Assembly (NCBI RefSeq): GCF_003010935.1
Contig: NZ_PGGN01000001.1
Coordinates: forward strand, 62,001-126,000
From: Phyllobacterium endophyticum
GTDB lineage: Bacteria; Pseudomonadota; Alphaproteobacteria; Rhizobiales; Rhizobiaceae
Reading direction: 5' to 3'
Length of the DNA stretch: 64,000 bases
Both the position numbers and the translations under genes were made by a program. Within the stretch, counting starts at the first letter, position 1, and each line of letters begins with the position of its first letter. The notes beneath the pieces are model-generated. The model had not been told where the DNA came from and ran no database searches. It worked only from the letters and a program-made list of their open reading frames with translations. Shown piece by piece: positions 28,374 to 36,399 of this stretch.

Positions 28374-29411
28374 TCATGTTGGCGCACGGACATTTGGCGA
28401 CTGGAACTGATAGCCCGTTAGTTCGGATGCAATTTCGTCGATAAATTGGTTTGGCGACATCTGGATAAACTCGCTGAGCAACCAGTTATATTTTCCTGAA
28501 AGATGAGCCGACAGTTCCAAAGGTGCATATCTACAAAGTTCACTCAGGCGGTGCATACCCGCCAGTACCAGCGTGGGAACTTGACGTTCAATCCGAGTGG
28601 GACCAGCGGTATTGACTTTTATGTACCACAGTGTTTGCGCACCGTTTATATAGTTCAGGTAACCTTGAAGTTGACGGCGAAGGGAAGCCAAATTCTCTAA
28701 GTCGACAGCCGAAGGGCGGCTTGCGCTGCTGACTGCCACATCAGCGGATGACCGCAAAAAACTGTCGCTTCCCGGATCTGGGACAAAATTCGGAGCCAGT
28801 CGTTTAATTGCTTGGCGGCTAGTATGGTCCTTGGACATCTTAAATCTCAGATATGCCCTTCGCGTAAGGCGGTCGAAGGCATATACGGGCTCCACTATCG
28901 GCATAAACATCTGCGCTTGACCCGGATGAGACAGGCAATAAGTGCGATGGATGAACGGCAGATTGAACAAAATCTCTTTGAGCGAATGTGTCCTACTCTC
29001 TTCAGGTTCGTGATAATATTGCGCCAAGGAAAACAGGACACCGCGATTTGCAATTCGAATACCGGTATTTGATATATTTACGCGGGTGCTCGCACCGGGA
29101 ATGGCGTGTCTGCCGACACCATGATGCTCGTGAAAATTAATATTCTTGGAGGCAAGAAGAGCTTTCACTGCATTCATATAACTATAGTATAGAAGTAGTG
29201 GGGATGATTGAAGTGGCAGTCCTATCGATGCCTTGTAAAACTCTTCAGCCTGACCCCAATAAAAGAGCCCTTTATCCAATTTGTTGCGTTTAAGCCAAAG
29301 TGCAACGAATGTCCAAGGGCTGTTTGTCAGTACCGTCCTTGAGCCAAAAATTTGGTTGATCGAGGCTTTATGAAGAGATAATTCACGTCCTTTATATTTG
29401 ACGATACTCAT
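28374..29411 (-). CDS. YaaC-like protein
   Basis: This 345-aa protein resembles the YaaC family: WTFVALWLKRNKLDKGLFYWGQAEEFYKAS, then SPLLLYYSYMNAVKALLASKN, and a C-terminal segment MHRLSELCRYAPLELSAHLSG with WLLSEFIQMSPNQFIDEIASELTGYQF. YaaC has no established biochemical role. The pattern of two well-conserved helical ends and a variable middle is seen here too. It lies directly upstream of the deoxyribosyltransferase-like gene, in the island, which suggests a two-gene defence module. GAGAG precedes the ATG. The family call is from motif resemblance only. Confidence 0.6.
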   Translation of the reverse strand: MSIVKYKGRELSLHKASINQIFGSRTVLTNSPWTFVALWLKRNKLDKGLFYWGQAEEFYKASIGLPLQSSPLLLYYSYMNAVKALLASKNINFHEHHGVGRHAIPGASTRVNISNTGIRIANRGVLFSLAQYYHEPEESRTHSLKEILFNLPFIHRTYCLSHPGQAQMFMPIVEPVYAFDRLTRRAYLRFKMSKDHTSRQAIKRLAPNFVPDPGSDSFLRSSADVAVSSASRPSAVDLENLASLRRQLQGYLNYINGAQTLWYIKVNTAGPTRIERQVPTLVLAGMHRLSELCRYAPLELSAHLSGKYNWLLSEFIQMSPNQFIDEIASELTGYQFQSPNVRAPT

Positions 29412-29470
29412 GATTTCTCTCGTAACTCTGGTCGTACCTCAAGGTCAGGATCAATATCTAAGCAACTCGT

Positions 29471-30703
29471 TCACTTTATACCCAGTTCGACACCAGCCCG
29501 TTTCGTCACAACGCCGACCTGGCTTTTTAGCCAACAGTCATTGCTTTTCCGGACATACGAAAACGCTCTGCATACGTCGTCTCTAATGCATGCGACAAAA
29601 CAACCGACGAACGTACTGCCCTGCAAGCGCCGATAGTCTCCGCCTGCACTATCGCGACTTGCATGTATGGAGATGGATGTTTTCAAGACATCGCCAGCTT
29701 TCTCGGTTGAATAGCTAGCGATAGCATCTTTGTTGCGGATCAACAGTGCGGCATCATTCTTGAGAAAACAGTAATTGGCATCACGGTTGTATGTCACTGC
29801 TTTACAGGAAAGATCGTCGGCGCAAGCCGATTTGCATTGCCCAAACGTTACATTTTTCAGTGTCGCGTAATCGAACCCAATCACATCAAGGCCGCCGACA
29901 ACGATAAAGCTTCTATGCGGCAAAAAGGGCTCTGGTATTGGCGCGACGGTCGAACTGCTTGGAGGATTTGTGTGTGCCGAAGCTACAGGAGCTTCCTCGT
30001 TTTTCTGACCATAACAGAGAATTTGAATAACACTTGGTGACACCTTATCCGCGAGATCAGCGGTGGCCAATGGCGTCTCCGCGGTATCCACTGACTGATA
30101 TTTAACGCCACGAGCCTGAAGAAACAATTCCAGTACACTGGCGCGAACGGCAAAGTTCACATTCTGCGGCAGAATACCCGAATTTGCAGCGAATTTGCTG
30201 CCGAGCGTGGCAGTGTTGATGCCGAGGAGACTTCCTGCCTTGTCTAGAAGTGGACCGCCCGAGTTTCCCGGCTGTATAGGCGTGGAGATTTGCAGATATC
30301 GTGTGTCGTTTTCTATGCCGACGAGTGAATTGATGTTGCCAGTTGTGATCTTCACGCTATCTGACAGGAGGCCCGACAAAGGGTAGCCCAGCGCCGCAAC
30401 ATCTTCGCCAAGTCGCGGGGAGGCGCGACGGATCGCAATCCCGCTAATGCCCGAGGCTGGCGTAGACACACGAACTATTGCAAGGTCATTTTGCGTATCT
30501 ACCTGCTTTTGCAGAACGCTTCCGAAGGTGCCCACGGTTATGCTCTCGCAACCTTCTATGACATGAGCATTCGTTGCCAGCCAGCCTTCGGCGTTCACGA
30601 AGAAACCTGTCCCCGAACTCGATGCCTTTTCTTCGGCATTCACGCACGTGATGGAACACGATAACGCGCACAGAACTGCGAGCGCCAACCTTTTTATGTG
30701 CAT
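29471..30703 (-). CDS. Secreted trypsin-like serine protease with two PAN/apple domains
   Basis: This 410-aa protein begins with a signal peptide (MHIKRLALAVLCALSCSITCVNA), then a chymotrypsin-fold protease with the full triad H47 (LATNAHVIEG), D73 (TQNDLAIV) and S148 (QPGNSGGPL), an S1C/HtrA-like core but no PDZ domain. After a Ser/Pro-rich linker come two cysteine-rich PAN/apple-type repeats, about residues 268-345 and 352-410 (CKSACADDLSCKAVTYN and CFVACIRDDVCRAFSY). PAN modules bind carbohydrate or protein. It should act in the periplasm or outside the cell. ATG 30703 has an AAGGAAA site; upstream ATG codons lack one. It is the only secreted product in the island. Confidence 0.85.
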   Translation of the reverse strand: MHIKRLALAVLCALSCSITCVNAEEKASSSGTGFFVNAEGWLATNAHVIEGCESITVGTFGSVLQKQVDTQNDLAIVRVSTPASGISGIAIRRASPRLGEDVAALGYPLSGLLSDSVKITTGNINSLVGIENDTRYLQISTPIQPGNSGGPLLDKAGSLLGINTATLGSKFAANSGILPQNVNFAVRASVLELFLQARGVKYQSVDTAETPLATADLADKVSPSVIQILCYGQKNEEAPVASAHTNPPSSSTVAPIPEPFLPHRSFIVVGGLDVIGFDYATLKNVTFGQCKSACADDLSCKAVTYNRDANYCFLKNDAALLIRNKDAIASYSTEKAGDVLKTSISIHASRDSAGGDYRRLQGSTFVGCFVACIRDDVCRAFSYVRKSNDCWLKSQVGVVTKRAGVELGIK

Positions 30704-30980
30704 TTCCTTACCCCACGACCCCAGAATGAACGTTCGCATGAGCGCGAAAAACAATCAATAATCTGAATAGACGATGCCAATCGTCATTTCGTTCAGCGCT
30801 GAGCCGTATAACACATCGGTTGATAAGAGTTTTCATGTGCGGCAAACGTCAAATAATTCATGTATTACAATGATTTAATTCTCAACGCACAATACCGTAT
30901 TTTATTCAATTCTTACGGAAATGCGATTGGTACGACGGGAGCTCCTGCAATATAATCTGGGTCGGAAAATACGATGAAGA

Positions 30981-31295
30981 ATGGCATCGAAGGATCAACC
31001 CTTGGACGATCACAATTGCACCCCAAGTAAGAAAACGTGGCTTTTCGGCCCTGACTGGTCTGGTCGGCGTTGTGGTGCAAAGACGCGTTCCGGCAAACCA
31101 TGTCAGAAGCCAGCACTGAAACATAATGCGCGCTGTCAAATCCATGGCGGACGGGGTGGTGCGCCAGCAGGAGAGAGGAACGGCAATTACCGGACCGGCG
31201 AGTACACTAAACAAACCCTGCGGGAGAAACGTGAAGCCTTTCAACGCATCAGGGAATTGGTTGCCATCGGAAAGCAAATCGGCATGTTTGACTGA
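30981..31295 (+). CDS. Small HGG-motif protein of phage/island type
   Basis: This 104-aa protein carries RRCGAKTRSGKPCQKPALKHNARCQIHGGRGGAP, the cysteine-rich CGAKTR..G.PC...A....CR.HGG motif common in phage and island proteins, then ERNGNYRTGEYTKQTLREKREAFQRI. The Cys/His pattern (three or four Cys plus His) could bind zinc. The function is unknown. It is the only plus-strand gene of the island, in the gap between the protease and the primase-helicase gene. No strong ribosome site was seen, so the start may differ. Confidence 0.65.
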   Translation: MASKDQPLDDHNCTPSKKTWLFGPDWSGRRCGAKTRSGKPCQKPALKHNARCQIHGGRGGAPAGERNGNYRTGEYTKQTLREKREAFQRIRELVAIGKQIGMFD

Positions 31296-31412
31296 CCTTG
31301 AATGTCGTCGAACTAAGCGGTTGTCAGTGGTCAATTTGTCCGCCAGCCGGACGGATAGATAGATATCTGAAGCCTGCCAAAGATCTTCGTGTTTACGCGA
31401 AACCGTTTTGGT

Positions 31413-31452
31413 CACCCCCCACCCCCCACACCCCTATGGGGTGGTGGTGGGG
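31413..31452. repeat. C-rich/G-rich inverted repeat downstream of the primase-helicase gene
   Basis: Two runs of six C, then CACACCCC, are followed after TAT by GGGGTGGTGGTGGGG. The arms pair imperfectly into a hairpin, and each strand carries several G-tracts that could fold as a quadruplex. It lies 47 bp beyond the stop of the primase-helicase gene and converges with the HGG gene, so it may be a terminator or part of a replication origin. This is base-composition evidence only. Confidence 0.5.
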
Positions 31453-31499
31453 CAGGTTGAGGACCAAGCATACTGGTCAGTTCGCCAGTGGAACATGGG

Positions 31500-33620
31500 T
31501 CAACTCTGGCTTTTTTTGGGTACGGCATAGCATTTTTTCATTTCACGTTTGTGATTGGCACGTTCAACAACTGTGATGGCGCCGGTTTTGAGCCAGTGTC
31601 CCAAAACGCCTTGTACTTGTCGCAGCGCGGCTTTCTGAGGACCCGTTTTATTCACCCGCGTCATCCCTTGACCGACGTCGATGCCAAGCTCATTGGCTAC
31701 GATATATCCCCCCCAATCCGGAGATTGCGGATTGGCGCGATAGGAACTTGCCTCAAACTTTTCTTGCACGCTGCGCAATACTTGATCGCTAGCGAAAATC
31801 GCCATATCGGGTGGAACCCATCTTGTAACAATTCCGACGTCATCCGAATTCTCCAATGTCACTGTCTTCATCTCGTACCAATCTTGCTGGTCAGAGGAAG
31901 CAGACATGTTTTGCTTCTCTGAAGAAGCCAAAAAATGAGACCGATGATTTTCAGCGCCAAGTCGAGCCGCATCATTTTCCGTCATGCGATTGAGCACGCG
32001 TACCTCGCGGCACGAAGCAGCGAAGGCGCTACCACCCCGCGCACTTTCGGCGGTCAAATTTTCACCGTTTTGCTTCCGGGCGTGATGAACCAACTCGATA
32101 GCGCAATTGCCCCGTTCAGCTATATCTGACCATGTGCGTATAGCAATTTCGATAGCTGTGTTATCGTTTTCCGGTAAGCGATGAGATGCGACGAAAGGAT
32201 CGATGATCAGGACATCGATTTTATTTCTTTGTATACCTTCAACTAGCTGCCTCACCACATGCGGCGACACAATAATTTTGTCACCTGCTTTTTCAGCAAT
32301 GGTGATCGGCGTATCGCGCCCCGAATTGACAAAAAGTCTGCCAGCAACGTCAGCGTCGTTCAGTTTGAAATATTTGCGTATAGCCACAAATCGACGATTA
32401 AGCTCGTCAATAGGATCTTCCAGATTGATATACCAAACCCGCAGCGGTGGCTGCGCCACGGATACGTCAAGAATTTTCTTGGCGCTAACCATGGCTAGCG
32501 CCTCGGTTTGAACAAGGATGCTCTTCCCGATACCGCCCGCTGAAACAGTTGCCGACACAAACTTTCGGATCAAATGTTTACCGTAGAGCCAATCACGTTT
32601 CGTTACGTGTTTTTCCTCGATCCATGAAAACGGTAGCGGAACGATTACTGGAGAGGTTTTCCTAGCCTCATCCGCCAGCGCCCGGGCAACTCCTGTCCTC
32701 GGCATTTTGCCACCTATCGGCGCGGTGCCGTTGGTGACCGACGTTGGTGCCGACCGGGGTTCATTACAACCAGCACGAAATCCGCTCTCAAAAGTGGCAG
32801 CGGCTTCAACATCGTCCATTTTTCGCTGAGATGCTGCCTCAAGTAAGCAATTTGCGTCTGTTCGAGATATTTCTCCACCAGCAACAAGTTGACCAATAGC
32901 GTGCGCAGCGACATTGAGGCTGTTATTCGCAGTCCCGGCCGGTGCCGTGGACACTCGTTCAAATTCTCTGTCTAAAGCCGCTTGACCGTATGCCGTCGTG
33001 GCACCTGTGCCGAAAGTATTTATTGGTAGAGCAGGTCGATAGCTCGTACCAGTCGCTTTTGTCGAATATGCCCAATGGGGAAGGGGTGTTGCGATCTGGG
33101 AAAGAGCGCCAAAATTTTGGGCATGGGCAAAGTGATAGTCTGATCCGCTGATCGTCGGCCTCGAAGGTGGCAAGATGATCATACCGCCTTCGGCCCGAAG
33201 ATCGATGCCGGAGCCAATCTTTCCTGCGCTGTTTTTGAGCCCACTCTCCCAGAAACCAAAATAGTAGTGGGATCCCCCAGAAGGTGTTTTAACTTCTACA
33301 GCATCTTTCGGGATGGAAAATCCCAAAGTATGCAACGTACTATGACCGTCTATCCCATTCTTCTGGTCAACATCCAGCACTACAAAGCCGCTTCGTGGGC
33401 CTGTTGGAGCACCAATCATCGCCGTTGGCCATCGTCGCCACCATTTCTCGATCTGATCGGGATCTTTTGTTGCCTCAGTCGACCAAGAGACAAGCGGGAC
33501 CTTGTTGCCGCCCACAGGAAAAACAGGAATTCCCGCTGCAGCATATTGTTTCGCAGCCGAAATCATTTCAGCGGTAAGAGCTGTGTTACGCTCCTCAGGT
33601 GACAATGAAGGGGCGCTCAT
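31500..33620 (-). CDS. Bifunctional primase/polymerase-helicase replication protein
   Basis: This 706-aa protein combines an N-terminal prim-pol (AEP) domain, about residues 20-190, with FPVGGNKVPLVSW, the metal-binding acidic motif FVVLDVDQKNG, and HYYFGF, and a C-terminal RepA/AAA_25-type ATPase with Walker A TVSAGGIGKSIL near residue 360 and Walker B-like IDVLIIDPFVASH. Such fusions replicate phage satellites and integrative elements. ATG 33620 overlaps the stop of the AlpA-like gene by 4 nt (ATGA). The C-terminal end is basic and ends in NHKREMKKCYAVPKKS. Autonomous replication after excision is plausible but unproven. Confidence 0.85.
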   Translation of the reverse strand: MSAPSLSPEERNTALTAEMISAAKQYAAAGIPVFPVGGNKVPLVSWSTEATKDPDQIEKWWRRWPTAMIGAPTGPRSGFVVLDVDQKNGIDGHSTLHTLGFSIPKDAVEVKTPSGGSHYYFGFWESGLKNSAGKIGSGIDLRAEGGMIILPPSRPTISGSDYHFAHAQNFGALSQIATPLPHWAYSTKATGTSYRPALPINTFGTGATTAYGQAALDREFERVSTAPAGTANNSLNVAAHAIGQLVAGGEISRTDANCLLEAASQRKMDDVEAAATFESGFRAGCNEPRSAPTSVTNGTAPIGGKMPRTGVARALADEARKTSPVIVPLPFSWIEEKHVTKRDWLYGKHLIRKFVSATVSAGGIGKSILVQTEALAMVSAKKILDVSVAQPPLRVWYINLEDPIDELNRRFVAIRKYFKLNDADVAGRLFVNSGRDTPITIAEKAGDKIIVSPHVVRQLVEGIQRNKIDVLIIDPFVASHRLPENDNTAIEIAIRTWSDIAERGNCAIELVHHARKQNGENLTAESARGGSAFAASCREVRVLNRMTENDAARLGAENHRSHFLASSEKQNMSASSDQQDWYEMKTVTLENSDDVGIVTRWVPPDMAIFASDQVLRSVQEKFEASSYRANPQSPDWGGYIVANELGIDVGQGMTRVNKTGPQKAALRQVQGVLGHWLKTGAITVVERANHKREMKKCYAVPKKSQS

Positions 33621-33844
33621 TGCTCGTCGCTCCCCGTATTCCATTTTGTCTGAGGGCGAGTGCGGAGAAACTCAATAAGTTCTTCGCCCATTACAAATGT
33701 GCGCTTGCCAATCTTACGACGGGTGAGATGACCTTCATTGAAAAGTTTGTGCAGTGAGCCCGGCGAAAGTCCGCTGACTTGGCAGGCTTCCGAGATGCTG
33801 TACGCAAGCTTGACGAGAGATTTTCCGTTGTTCGATGGATCCAT
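33617..33844 (-). CDS. AlpA-like helix-turn-helix regulator/excisionase
   Basis: This 75-aa protein has a MerR-type small winged helix: YSISEACQVSGLSPGSLHKLFNEGHLTRRKIGKRTFVMGEELIEFL, as in AlpA and excisionase-like proteins (HTH_17). Such proteins either activate integrase genes or serve as the excision factor. It overlaps the primase-helicase gene (ATGA) and lies 89 bp after an unknown gene coupled to the integrase, so it is part of the mobility module. GGCGGTT precedes the ATG. Confidence 0.82.
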   Translation of the reverse strand: MDPSNNGKSLVKLAYSISEACQVSGLSPGSLHKLFNEGHLTRRKIGKRTFVMGEELIEFLRTRPQTKWNTGSDEQ

Positions 33845-33933
33845 AATAACCGCCTATTGTTGAAGACGGTTACCCATTATTCACATGGCGCTCGGCATTT
33901 CAGCACCAACAATTCCATATTAAATGACCCGGA

Positions 33934-34380
33934 TCATCCGGTTAATCGATCAATATTGCGGTAGACCTTTCGATAGAAGGTGTCGGCTCTTTTTGCTTCG
34001 CTTTCACTGACATTTAGCCGCTGTGCAACCGTGACAACTACATTCTTTGCGGGCGGCTTCATCTCTCTCAACTCATTGCAGGCGATGCCGATCTCCCACC
34101 AACGCGATGGTCGGTAATGGACTGGCCGTCCCCGCCCGTGCTGATGTTGGACGGGGTCGAGGAAGTCAGCTGCCAAACGTTGGACCAGAGCGGGCGCTTT
34201 TCCAGTCCGAAGGTATGATACAATTGCGTCACGAGCCGCATCTTTGTTGCCCGACAGCATTACGTCCAGAATAAAAAAAACGTCCACGTAGTCCTTCGCA
34301 ACAGAAGTGTCTTTCGCCATGGCAACAATGCTGGAAGCGATTTCTAACGCTTCAGCGTCTTCCTCAAGGCGCTTCGTCAT
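33934..34380 (-). CDS. Unknown protein coupled to the integrase gene
   Basis: This 148-aa protein is not recognised. It begins MTKRLEEDAEALEIASSIVAMAKD, is helical and charged, and contains the segment GRGRPVHYRPSRWWEIGIACNELREMKPPAKN followed by VAQRLNVSESEAKRADTFYRKVYRNI, which could be a helix-turn-helix. Its ATG overlaps the integrase stop by 4 nt (ATGA), so it is translated with the integrase. Position suggests an accessory factor for recombination or regulation. Confidence 0.65.
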   Translation of the reverse strand: MTKRLEEDAEALEIASSIVAMAKDTSVAKDYVDVFFILDVMLSGNKDAARDAIVSYLRTGKAPALVQRLAADFLDPVQHQHGRGRPVHYRPSRWWEIGIACNELREMKPPAKNVVVTVAQRLNVSESEAKRADTFYRKVYRNIDRLTG

Positions 34381-35576
34381 GCCTTCGCCCTCAACGCGAC
34401 AACGTTTTTCGGAACATCCTGACCAGAGCAGTATGCTGACCAGCATTCTAATAAAGCCCTTCGTTTTTCGATGGCCGACGACCGCCGGTAAGCTCTTTCC
34501 GTTGCGTCCCCCACACGGTGTGCCAATGCAGTTTCAATCAAATCTCGCGGGAAGTGGGTTTCATCGCCCGCCCAATCGCGGAAAGTGCTGCGAAACCCAT
34601 GCGGCGTGATTTCATCTTGCTTCATGCGCCTCAGAAGCATCTCGATGGAAGTTGCAGACAATGGACGATTGGGCCGCTGCCCCGGAAATATGTAGTCAGA
34701 TGTGCGAACGGTCTTGAGCCTGTTCAGGATCATGAGGGCTGCTGGTGTCAGTGGCACACTATGGTTCTTGCCTGCCTTCATTCGATTGCCCGGTATGTTC
34801 CAAAGTCTTTCGTCAAAATCGATTTCGTGCCACGTGGCGTTTAAAACCTCACCGGAACGTGCTGCTGACAAAATGAGGAACTCCAATGCCAGAGCAGCTA
34901 CGGCTTCACGTTCACGTAAGTTTTTCATGAAAGCTGGCAAAATCTTATAGGGGAGTGCTGCGTGGTGACCGCGCTGCAACCTGACCCGAGTTGGCAAAAT
35001 TAACTTTAAATGGCCCTGCCATAGTGCTGGGTTCATACCGTCCCGCCATCCTTTGGCCTTGGCAAAATCCAGAACGCGCTCAATCCTTCCACGTATTCGC
35101 GATGCGGTTTCCGACTTGTTTTGCCAAATTGGCAAGAGAATTCTGAGGATGTCGTCCGTCGTGATCTTATCGACGGCCTTCTTTGTTATGGAACGACAGT
35201 ACGCCTCCCCGAGGGTCATTTCCCATTGAGCAGAGTGTTTTTCATTTCGCCACGCCGGTCTGTTAACTTTTAGGAACAGGTCAACACATTCAGAGAAACA
35301 TGGCACCGTTTCCTTTTGACGTAGTGAGAATGGGTCAATTCCGTTAACCACACTCGCTTTCGCCTCTGCCGCCACGAGGCGAGCTTTAGCGAGAGACACT
35401 GCAGGGTAGCCACCGAGCCCCATAGCTCGGCGCCGACCTGCAGTCTTCCACATATAGAGCCAAGCTTTTGTCCGGGATGCCGACACTTCTAGGTATAACC
35501 CGCCCCCGTCCCCATATCGCCCCGGTTCCAGCTTGCCTTTAACTTTGAGATCAGAAAGCTTGTGTATTGCGGCCAT
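34377..35576 (-). CDS. P4-type tyrosine recombinase/integrase
   Basis: This 399-aa integrase has the DUF4102-type N-terminal arm-binding domain (LKVKGKLEPGRYGDGGGLYLEVSASRTKAWLY), a central SAM-like domain, and the catalytic domain with Arg in LSAARSGEVLNATWHEIDFDE, the HxxR motif in PHGFRSTFRDWAG, a third box in ALAHRVGDATERAYRR, whose Tyr is the likely nucleophile. It would integrate the element at the tRNA-Ser 3' end. ATG 35576 has AAAGGG about 9 nt upstream; a GTG at 35597 lies inside the tandem repeat. It is 142 bp from the right attachment site. All key residues seem present. Confidence 0.94.
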   Translation of the reverse strand: MAAIHKLSDLKVKGKLEPGRYGDGGGLYLEVSASRTKAWLYMWKTAGRRRAMGLGGYPAVSLAKARLVAAEAKASVVNGIDPFSLRQKETVPCFSECVDLFLKVNRPAWRNEKHSAQWEMTLGEAYCRSITKKAVDKITTDDILRILLPIWQNKSETASRIRGRIERVLDFAKAKGWRDGMNPALWQGHLKLILPTRVRLQRGHHAALPYKILPAFMKNLREREAVAALALEFLILSAARSGEVLNATWHEIDFDERLWNIPGNRMKAGKNHSVPLTPAALMILNRLKTVRTSDYIFPGQRPNRPLSATSIEMLLRRMKQDEITPHGFRSTFRDWAGDETHFPRDLIETALAHRVGDATERAYRRSSAIEKRRALLECWSAYCSGQDVPKNVVALRAKA

Positions 35577-35577
35577 T

Positions 35578-35599
35578 TCCTGCACCCTTTCCTGCACCT
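35578..35599 (+). repeat. Candidate integrase arm sites, right end
   Basis: TCCTGCACC occurs twice with a 12-bp period (from 35578 and 35590), just upstream of the integrase start and 120 bp inside the right attachment site. The pair matches the left-end pair at 19064-19085 in length, spacing and orientation. Overlap with the integrase ribosome site would also allow autoregulation. Confidence 0.55.
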
Positions 35600-35718
35600 T
35601 TGCTCGTTAATGGTGATGAACAATAGGCTAGAATGCAAGAGCCTGTTTTGGCTAACAAACTGAAAAACTTACATATAACTTTGTTATAGAGAACAATAGA
35701 GAACTGCAGTTGGAAGTT

Positions 35719-35734
35719 CTCCCTCTCCGCCATC
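35719..35734 (+). repeat. attR: 16-bp copy of the tRNA-Ser 3' end
   Basis: This is an exact copy of 18995-19010. Only the last part of the tRNA is duplicated; the bases upstream (GAAGTT) do not continue the T-arm, so there is no second tRNA gene. Sequence to the right resumes with chromosomal genes. Confidence 0.92.
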
Positions 35735-35967
35735 GCTCCCATCGTACTGGAATGTCAGTCTCGCCGGCGAACTCAAGAAGAGCTCCTTCTCGCCCGCTCG
35801 ATCACCTCATGTCGTATCGCCAACACGCCTATCTTGTCGCAGAACCATTCCCGGCTGTAGCTCCGTGTGTCAAGCAATTCTGCATGCTCTAGCCGGGTCC
35901 CGCGGCTTGACAGGCAAACAAAGATAGCACCGCCGCTGCGATACTACGCTGTTACCCTGACCGGCAC

Positions 35968-35992
35968 GGAACCCCACGCCGTAAGGAACGTT
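35968..35992 (+). promoter_or_regulatory. EcfG-type promoter for the PepSY gene
   Basis: GGAAC (35968-35972), exactly 16 nt, then CGTT (35989-35992). This is the full consensus of the alphaproteobacterial general stress sigma factor EcfG, 47 bp before the start of a small secreted PepSY protein. The ecfG gene is in this window. Confidence 0.75.
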
Positions 35993-36038
35993 TATCAGCC
36001 TGAATGGGCGGCATTGGAATTTGGAAAGGAAAAGCATC

Positions 36039-36356
36039 ATGTTGAAGAAAATGCTGATCATGGGAGCAGTTGCCGTGGTAGCGGCGACATCTGCACCGCA
36101 GGCATTTGCCCAGTCCATTGAGATTGGACCTGACGGCGTCCGGCTGCGGGAGCAGTCACGCGAACGGGTATATCGCGAGACCTCCGGAATCAGTGAGCGT
36201 CAGGCAGTTCGCATCGCTAGAAGCGAGGGTTTGCGCGACGTGGACGATGTTCGCAGGACAAGATCGAGGTTTGTAATCGAAGGCACGGATCGGCGCGGCG
36301 ACGACATACGCGTCGATGTGGACCGCCGCACGGGTGACGTAATCGCCGTGAGATAG
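36039..36356 (+). CDS. Small secreted PepSY-domain protein
   Basis: This 105-aa protein has a signal peptide (MLKKMLIMGAVAVVAATSAPQAFA) and a C-terminal PepSY-like segment (ISERQAVRIARSEGLRDVDDVRRTRSRFVIEGTDRRGDDIRVDVDRRTGDVIAV), with the family's central basic strand and final acidic strand. PepSY domains often inhibit proteases or bind envelope partners. ATG 36039 has GGAAAGGA about 8 nt upstream. An EcfG promoter precedes it, so it is probably a stress-induced envelope protein. Confidence 0.85.
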   Translation: MLKKMLIMGAVAVVAATSAPQAFAQSIEIGPDGVRLREQSRERVYRETSGISERQAVRIARSEGLRDVDDVRRTRSRFVIEGTDRRGDDIRVDVDRRTGDVIAVR

Positions 36357-36399
36357 GACCTCGGAACTGGGTTGCCCGCTGCATTTTGCGGCGGGCCCT

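Larger units (their letters stand above)
18995..35734. mobile_element. Integrated genomic island in tRNA-Ser(CGA), 16.7 kb
   Basis: The element runs from the tRNA-Ser 3' end to an exact 16-bp duplicate of it (18995-19010 and 35719-35734). A tyrosine integrase gene lies against the right end, as expected for tRNA-targeting elements. Recombination, regulation and replication genes (integrase, AlpA-like protein, primase/polymerase-helicase) occupy the right third; the rest is restriction and other defence-like cargo. There are no conjugation, capsid or packaging genes, so it resembles a phage satellite of the integrase-AlpA-primase type or a non-self-transferring integrative element. Confidence 0.93.

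Noticed and set aside
31413-31452. CRISPR-like or tandem repeat array
   Set aside because: It is a single hairpin-like unit; no regularly spaced repeats with unique spacers exist here or elsewhere in the window.
35719-35734. Second serine tRNA gene at the right end of the island
   Set aside because: Only 16 bp of the tRNA 3' end are present; D-arm, anticodon arm and variable arm are missing.
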